From Paragonimus westermani (Eukaryota > Platyhelminthes > Trematoda > Plagiorchiida > Troglotrematidae): a DNA stretch of 64,000 nt. Of the stretch, positions 59,026 to 64,000 are shown one piece after another (position 1 is the first letter of the stretch; every line of letters begins with the position of its first letter). Location: assembly GCA_008508345.1 (NCBI GenBank), contig QNGE01001302.1, positions 78,703 through 142,702 on the forward strand, written 5' to 3'. Both the position numbers and the translations under genes were made by a program. The notes below the pieces were generated by a model, which did no database searches, was not told the origin of the DNA, and saw only the letters and a list, made by a program, of their open reading frames with translations.

Positions 59026-59108
59026 CAAGCGGTTTTAAAAATCTGCTGGCAAAGCGCTAACTCCATTCAGATATTGCGTTCCTGCAACAAGTTTAAATCC
59101 AACTGAAG
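59026..59108 (+). repeat. SINE family 2, very diverged copy
   Basis: CTGCTGGCAAAGCGCTAAC and AGTTTAAATCCAACTGAAGA resemble the D-arm and box B/acceptor part of the family 2 head. The 5' acceptor strand is lost. Confidence 0.35.
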
Positions 59109-59978
59109 ACTAAATTTTAAGTTGTTCTTTTCTAGAATAAGATCGTGACAGAGTAATTAGGAAATTTCTCACTGCACCATATACTAATCCGATATAACAG
59201 AATGTTTTGTGTAATCATCCGAATAAGATGAATGAAAAATTTGTATTTCGGTATGTTTTTTCATGCCACCTTGATGAACTGGATACAGGGAACTCAATTT
59301 TTCAAGATTCTTAGGGGAATAAACAGTGTGAAAACTTAGGAATGAGTCTTTGATTTATTCACAATGCAACTGAAACAAAACTAGCGGCGCGGGTTTTGCT
59401 GTAATGACGGTAACAGCATTCAGTATAATGTTGACTACGGCACCTCCACAAATGCTATCTGAATGTGTTATCAGATTCATATAGTCCAAGGCGGCAGTTT
59501 TTAGAACGACGTGTTTAACTTGAAACCTTTAATCGGGACGCTGTTTTAGTCAATGTTGATTATAATTTGTTTGAAGTCGTATATGTGCTCAGCTTCCTGA
59601 ACGTTTTCAGTGAGCACTGGGCGACCCTTCTCACAGTTCACTAATGCGCACGATTTCCGTCTTCGTTTGGCCTCATCCATAAATTCGGTTGGTCCAAGCT
59701 ACACTGTCTGAAAGAAATAGTGTTTCAAGTAAGGTTGGGTTAAGATGATTTTACGGGACAACCTCACAGTAATTTGCCCACCTGATAGTTTCAAGCCTTT
59801 GCATTAACACTCTAGGCTTGCTTGCTCAGCCGAAGCCGCTAGATCCACATATAAACTGACACCGTAACTGTTACGTGAACTGCATGTGACTTCACTCTCA
59901 ATACCTTCATGAAATTCTTCAACCTTGTTTGCTAATGCTTCATTTATCTTACTTCACGATACATTGCTCGAACTGATC

Positions 59979-60078
59979 GTTCCGAAGCTCAGTTGTATCT
60001 AGACATGCTGTTTCCGTTGCTGGTTCAACTCCAACTGAAGCCCAACCATTGTAATTGTATCATCTCTGATTTAGAACA
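59979..60078 (+). repeat. SINE family 2, diverged copy
   Basis: GTTCCGAAGCTCAGTTGTAT, GACATGCTG, CTGGTTCAACTCCAACTGAA and a GCCC end match the tRNA-like head with a deletion in the anticodon arm. The tail TTGTATCATCTCTGATTT resembles the family tail. Confidence 0.55.
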
Positions 60079-61330
60079 AGAAAGAAACATAAGTTCAAAC
60101 ACTGTACCGCTGGAAACCTGTTTTCCGTGGCTGTCCTAGGTATAGTGGACAGCGTTTCGGGAAAGTGTTCGCCAAAACACTTGACAAGCAGACGACAGGT
60201 ACAAGTGATCACTTGCCGATCAACAACAAAAACTCATAAGCACTCGCTATTCACAAGTTCACAAAGGATCCGATGAACTGTCAGGACCAATGAACAGATT
60301 ATTGTCGCTTTATACTTTGATCTGAGTACTCTTGACACCCGTAAGTGCGTACATGTGACAGGTCGGACAAGAATTTGACTGTCAAACTAAACCACCTGAA
60401 TGGATCTTCGAGATATGAGAGAATGAACTGACAAGTACACACAAATCAGTGTACCAGAATACGTAGTATACAGTAACGGTCAAGTTTGAATTTCTCAACA
60501 TGCCTGCAGTACTATTCAGTAAGTGTAAACAGCCGCTTGTTTTCACTGAGGAGTAAACATGGTAGTTTGTGCAAAATACAGTATTTGACTAAACCATAGC
60601 GTTCACGCATAAAGCACGTGAAAACTTGTGAATTCATTACCGTAACCATAGACAGCAGCGCCTTGAAAGTTGACATTGGTGCCTAAATGCTACATGACCA
60701 AGATAAGCAGAACAAACCAAAATATAAAGGTAAGAGAATGAAAACAGTCGGATTTTTTTTAATGCCAATTATTTGTAAGTAAACAGTTCCACTCAAGATG
60801 AGTATATCTTGCGACCTAGCAAGCGAGGTGAAAACGAACAAAAGACAACTTGTACAAAGTGACTTCGCCACCGCCTTCATTGTCTGGGTTCATTACTTTA
60901 CATTATTTTACAGAAAAGTGGTAGCGTTCATGCAAGTGACCCTATTCAACTGCCGTCCATTGTGGGCGATGAAGATCCCTCCCGGGAAGACGCACACTGT
61001 CTGCCCTACCATTCAGTATTAACAAAGACATTTTCCTGGTTAAACTGTCGTGTGCCTTTGAGTATATGAGACAATCAACCGAGAGTGGTCATGATGTGTA
61101 ACGCAGTCGGAACACTAAAAATTATTGTGTACGGTCCGAATAAAGAAAACATGATCCTGTAGTGACTGAATTGTCGTCAATAAAACGATCTGATTGCTTT
61201 GCGAATGTGATTTGCCAGACATATATTATTTTTCACTCTAGGGGTATTCTGAAGGTCAGATTTGTATTCGGTTTGAATACCTTGTACGCATCTGAAAATT
61301 CGGTCGATTAAGTAGGAAATTCATTTGACA
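60079..61330. other. No recognisable gene
   Basis: Only short overlapping frames (60683-61022). Nothing recognisable. Confidence 0.4.
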
Positions 61331-61332
61331 AA

Positions 61333-61542
61333 ATGTGGATGAGGCAGCTGTTTGTTGAAAAATCAGATTCTCAAAATGTTGTGCCTCTTCGTAAACAACG
61401 CTTACGGAGACTGTCAAGAAGACTGAAGGAGCGGATTAAAAATCGTCGGCCAATGACTACCGCTTGCAAGTGTCACAATGCAGAATGTACTTCTCCTGAG
61501 TCACGTGTTCTCTCACCAGTTGCTATTGTCTGTAGGGTTTAA
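61333..61542 (+). CDS. Candidate small ORF or exon, unknown product
   Basis: A 69-codon frame starts at an ATG with A at -3 and ends in a stop. The middle is very basic (LRKQRLRRLSRRLKERIKNR), followed by a Cys/His cluster (CKCHNAEC). It could be a first exon, with a weak donor in CT/GTAGGG near 61533. No family is recognised. The frame at 61585-61992 that follows has one hydrophobic stretch but no known domain, and I do not link them. Confidence 0.2.
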   Translation: MWMRQLFVEKSDSQNVVPLRKQRLRRLSRRLKERIKNRRPMTTACKCHNAECTSPESRVLSPVAIVCRV

Positions 61543-63687
61543 CAACAACACCTAATTTGAATTGCGTTCTTAGTAAGGAGGATTATGTGTACATTCTGTA
61601 ATGGCGTTCAGCTTGGGTGTAGGAAATTGAATCGTTTCCACATATGCATTGTGAACTTCGCTAACCAAACACGAACGACTTGTAGTCACAGCTTTGAACT
61701 ACACACTAGTACTAACTGTGCTAATCAACTACTGAACTTGCATGGAGGAAAATCCAAGTCGTGGATGACCCCCATGTGTACAACCCAAACACTAATCATA
61801 ACATCAGCTAGCCTTTCACATAAACTTCAGCCAAACGTAAAAATGATAGGTTCTATACTAGTCACGTTGATTATTGGCTTGTCGTTTAGTATCGGGATCT
61901 CTATCACATGTTTGCCATCGTCACTTGTAGTTCTGTTTTGTCGTACAAATCCAGCTCGCAACCGTTACTTGGTTGTCTTCAACGCTTTCTAAAAATTTGT
62001 ACTTTGCATAACTATTTCGGAAATTCCGCCACTAGGTTCAATGTGTTCCTGTGCCCAACATCCTCCTATGCAAGTGACATGAGTAAATTTTACTTGAAAA
62101 TTAGATCAGCTGACAGATTTTTAAATGAATTTTTAACCGGAGAACTTAAGATGCGGTCAAGACTAAAAATTGTGAGTCCAGATAATTGAAAGTAAAATAC
62201 GTGAGAACGGATACAGCCAGCGATGGCTGTGATGTTGGGCTTTCTTTAAAAAAACCGAACTCGATGCCGGAACATTTCTTCTTTGTTGGAACAAAAATAT
62301 TCCAGTATTTGTTTGTTCGTGCTGCAGTCGAGGTCACGCCGTTTGTGTATAAAACTTTCTTATCGAAAAGTGTTGTGTACTGCGTGATTATTCATTAAAC
62401 AGATTGAGGCCGACCACATTCCATGCTTCAGCAATTAGATCTTGATTCCAATCACTTTTTCACCTTCTTCCACACCTTATCTATCTCCCTTTAGAACGGG
62501 TCTGAGAGAAAGTCATAAAGACTGCTTTAGTTGTCTGAAGTTGAGAACCCGAGGTAATGTCTGTCTAACAAATCCAATTAGTAAAGACAACGAAAACAAT
62601 CACCCATCGACAGTTTATTTAACACGGTATCAGTCTGTTTGATATGAAAGTTGTGCAGCGAGGACGAAAGATCGCATTATACTACTAGCACCACGACTAT
62701 TCAGTAGTAGGGCAAAAACATGGATTTTGACATCTAAATGGCCGAGGGAAAAATACAGGGAACACTGGAGTGCACTATCGCATGAAATGGTTCTTGCTAC
62801 ATAAAGGAACTGAGGAAGGGCCTCCGTGGCAACGCTAAAGTTCTGAGATAAGTGTTGTACGCAGAGTGTTTTTGTTTGTGGTCCTGTTGAAACGCGTAAC
62901 CCATGGATTGGTTTTCCGAACAAGTAACCCTTGTGTCATCGGCCTTCTTGGCTCACAACAATTGTAATCCAGAAAATGAACCGTGCATGTCAGCTACGTT
63001 TCCTAGCTTAGCTGTTGTGCTATCTACTTGTAATGAGAAATATTGTGGTGGATTCACTCACAACCTTTATCTTTTTTGCTGGGCTAGTCATTCCAAAAAT
63101 TCCTCAGGAGTCGTTCCCATGATTTCTTATTTTCCGATAACTCTCTGTACCCGGCGGTTGTCTGATCCGTTGAAAAATTCTTCCGAGACGTCTGTGGTGC
63201 TCAAGATTTCGATTTGGCTCCGTCTCAATTTTAAAACTCACTCAACCGTACTTATTGTTTTGCCAGTTTTGAGGTCACTACGTAACAAATTTGCTCTTAT
63301 ATGGGGTGTTTCACTGAGATTGAACCTTCTCTACTCTACCTGCACTAATGATGAGAGTTGCGGGCAGCCGATTTGCGACTTACGACGCATTTTTACTGTT
63401 GATATTGGTCGTTACTGGTGAATTATGGAGCCGATCATTTTACACATTTTAATGCCTACCAAATAGTGTCGTAGAAAGCTCGATCAAAGTCTTGTTACGA
63501 ATTCGGTGGTCAGTCTTCTTCTACGCGTAACACTACTCAACTCATCAGTTCTGGAAAGTGAAATCTCTTGTTGCACATTTCGGTTCTGATAGGCCTATGT
63601 TTTGATGTAAGTATTAGAAGTAATGTTAGTGCTTAGTCAGCCCTTACAGTCGCTAAACTGAAACAGAAACATGAACAAGATTGTTAG
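61543..63687. other. No clear gene
   Basis: Holds two longer open frames, 61585-61992 (plus) and 62903-63421 (plus, 172 codons). Neither shows a motif, an upstream splice site I trust or a counterpart in the window. Confidence 0.35.
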
Positions 63688-64000
63688 AACACGAAAACTG
63701 GCAGATGCAAGCATTTGGTATTAACTCGTCAGTACCGAATTTACAATAACATGAAACAGGTTTTTTATATCAAGCAGTTAGGGGAGCAGGGTGGATAGTC
63801 AATTGGTGGTTTAGGAAAGGTCACTAAGTCCAGGGAAGGGTCAAGTTTACGAGCAATTGTTTCTGAACACGCAAAGTCGGCTTCAGTCGATTGATTGCGA
63901 CCGCCTCAGCAAACCGCAAGAATCTTGGATTGGAGTGATGTAATAGGACTCTGAATGCACAAATTGGGTCGATAACGTGACCAGTGGTCAGGACGTGTCT
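63688..64000 (-). pseudogene. Penelope-like element 3' end, cut by the window edge
   Basis: 63688-63755 matches the 3' UTR at 6998-7065. From about 63828 the minus strand aligns with the C-terminus of the PLE at 7.1 kb: a counterpart of GGTCAGGACGTGTCT ends the window, and the codons for the final NLTLPWT block are recognisable near 63830. Stops are present. The body of the element lies to the right of the window. Same subfamily as 7132-8035. Confidence 0.8.
63700..63736 (-). ncRNA. Type I hammerhead ribozyme-like motif in PLE 3' UTR
   Basis: Minus strand: GGTA, CTGACGA, GTTAATAC, CAAA, TGCTTGCA, TC, TGCC. Box 1 is intact, stem III is intact and stem I forms with one G-U pair. G12 of the GAAA box is C, so the copy should be inactive. 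Together with 7011-7047 it implies an intact ancestor, since the two copies have lost different core bases. Confidence 0.6.

Noticed and set aside
61585..61992. Possible single-pass membrane protein
   Set aside because: Only one hydrophobic stretch and no family pattern; the codons around it look random, so I did not call it.
62903..63421. 172-codon open frame, the longest not tied to a mobile element
   Set aside because: No domain, signal or membrane pattern is recognisable, there is no convincing splice or start context, and nothing in the window is related to it. Left as an unexplained frame.

Overview
The window reads as intergenic or intronic DNA from a large, repeat-rich animal genome, most likely a flatworm and probably a digenean trematode. 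The grounds are moderate AT-richness, no long cellular open reading frame in 64 kb, several decayed Penelope-like retroelements of the GIY-YIG type, an RTE-like LINE, an R2-like LINE remnant, and many copies of tRNA-headed SINE-like repeats. The taxonomic call rests on family resemblance only. I see no rRNA gene, no convincing functional tRNA, no CRISPR array and no bacterial gene organisation.

The only intact protein-coding gene is a LINE at about 19.3-23.9 kb. It has one 1150-residue ORF with an N-terminal apurinic-type endonuclease, a reverse transcriptase with an FADD box and a C-terminal C2H2 zinc finger. An 11-bp direct repeat flanks the unit and may be its target-site duplication. Everything else that codes recognisably is broken mobile DNA: the edge of another LINE (1-269, minus), Penelope-like (PLE) remnants at 5.0, 7.0-8.0, 13.2-15.7, 31.5-31.8, 49.0-50.3 and 63.7-64.0 kb, an aspartyl-protease fragment (37 kb, minus), an R2-like element with its restriction-like endonuclease end (38.8-41.1 kb, plus) and a short Ty3/Gypsy-like RT fragment (41.9 kb, plus).

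SINE-like repeats are scattered through the rest. Family 1 has pol III-type boxes and a 5' end that carries an inverted copy of its 3' tail; one copy (44.8-45.3 kb) keeps a 12-bp flanking repeat. Family 2 is an 80-nt tRNA-like head with a 32-nt tail. A third short repeat recurs at 18.7, 33.5, 35.3 and 44.6 kb. A few open stretches with plausible splice sites (best 55318-55575) may be exons of a long-intron gene, but I recognise none of them.

The most interesting signals are structural. Four PLE 3' ends carry a short motif with the layout of a type I hammerhead ribozyme (CUGANGA, stem II, GAAA, tiny stem III, AUC cleavage site, stem I). A second hammerhead-like core sits in long inverted repeats at two PLE 5' ends. 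An 855-bp decayed PLE segment occurs twice, near-identical and inverted, about 35 kb apart.
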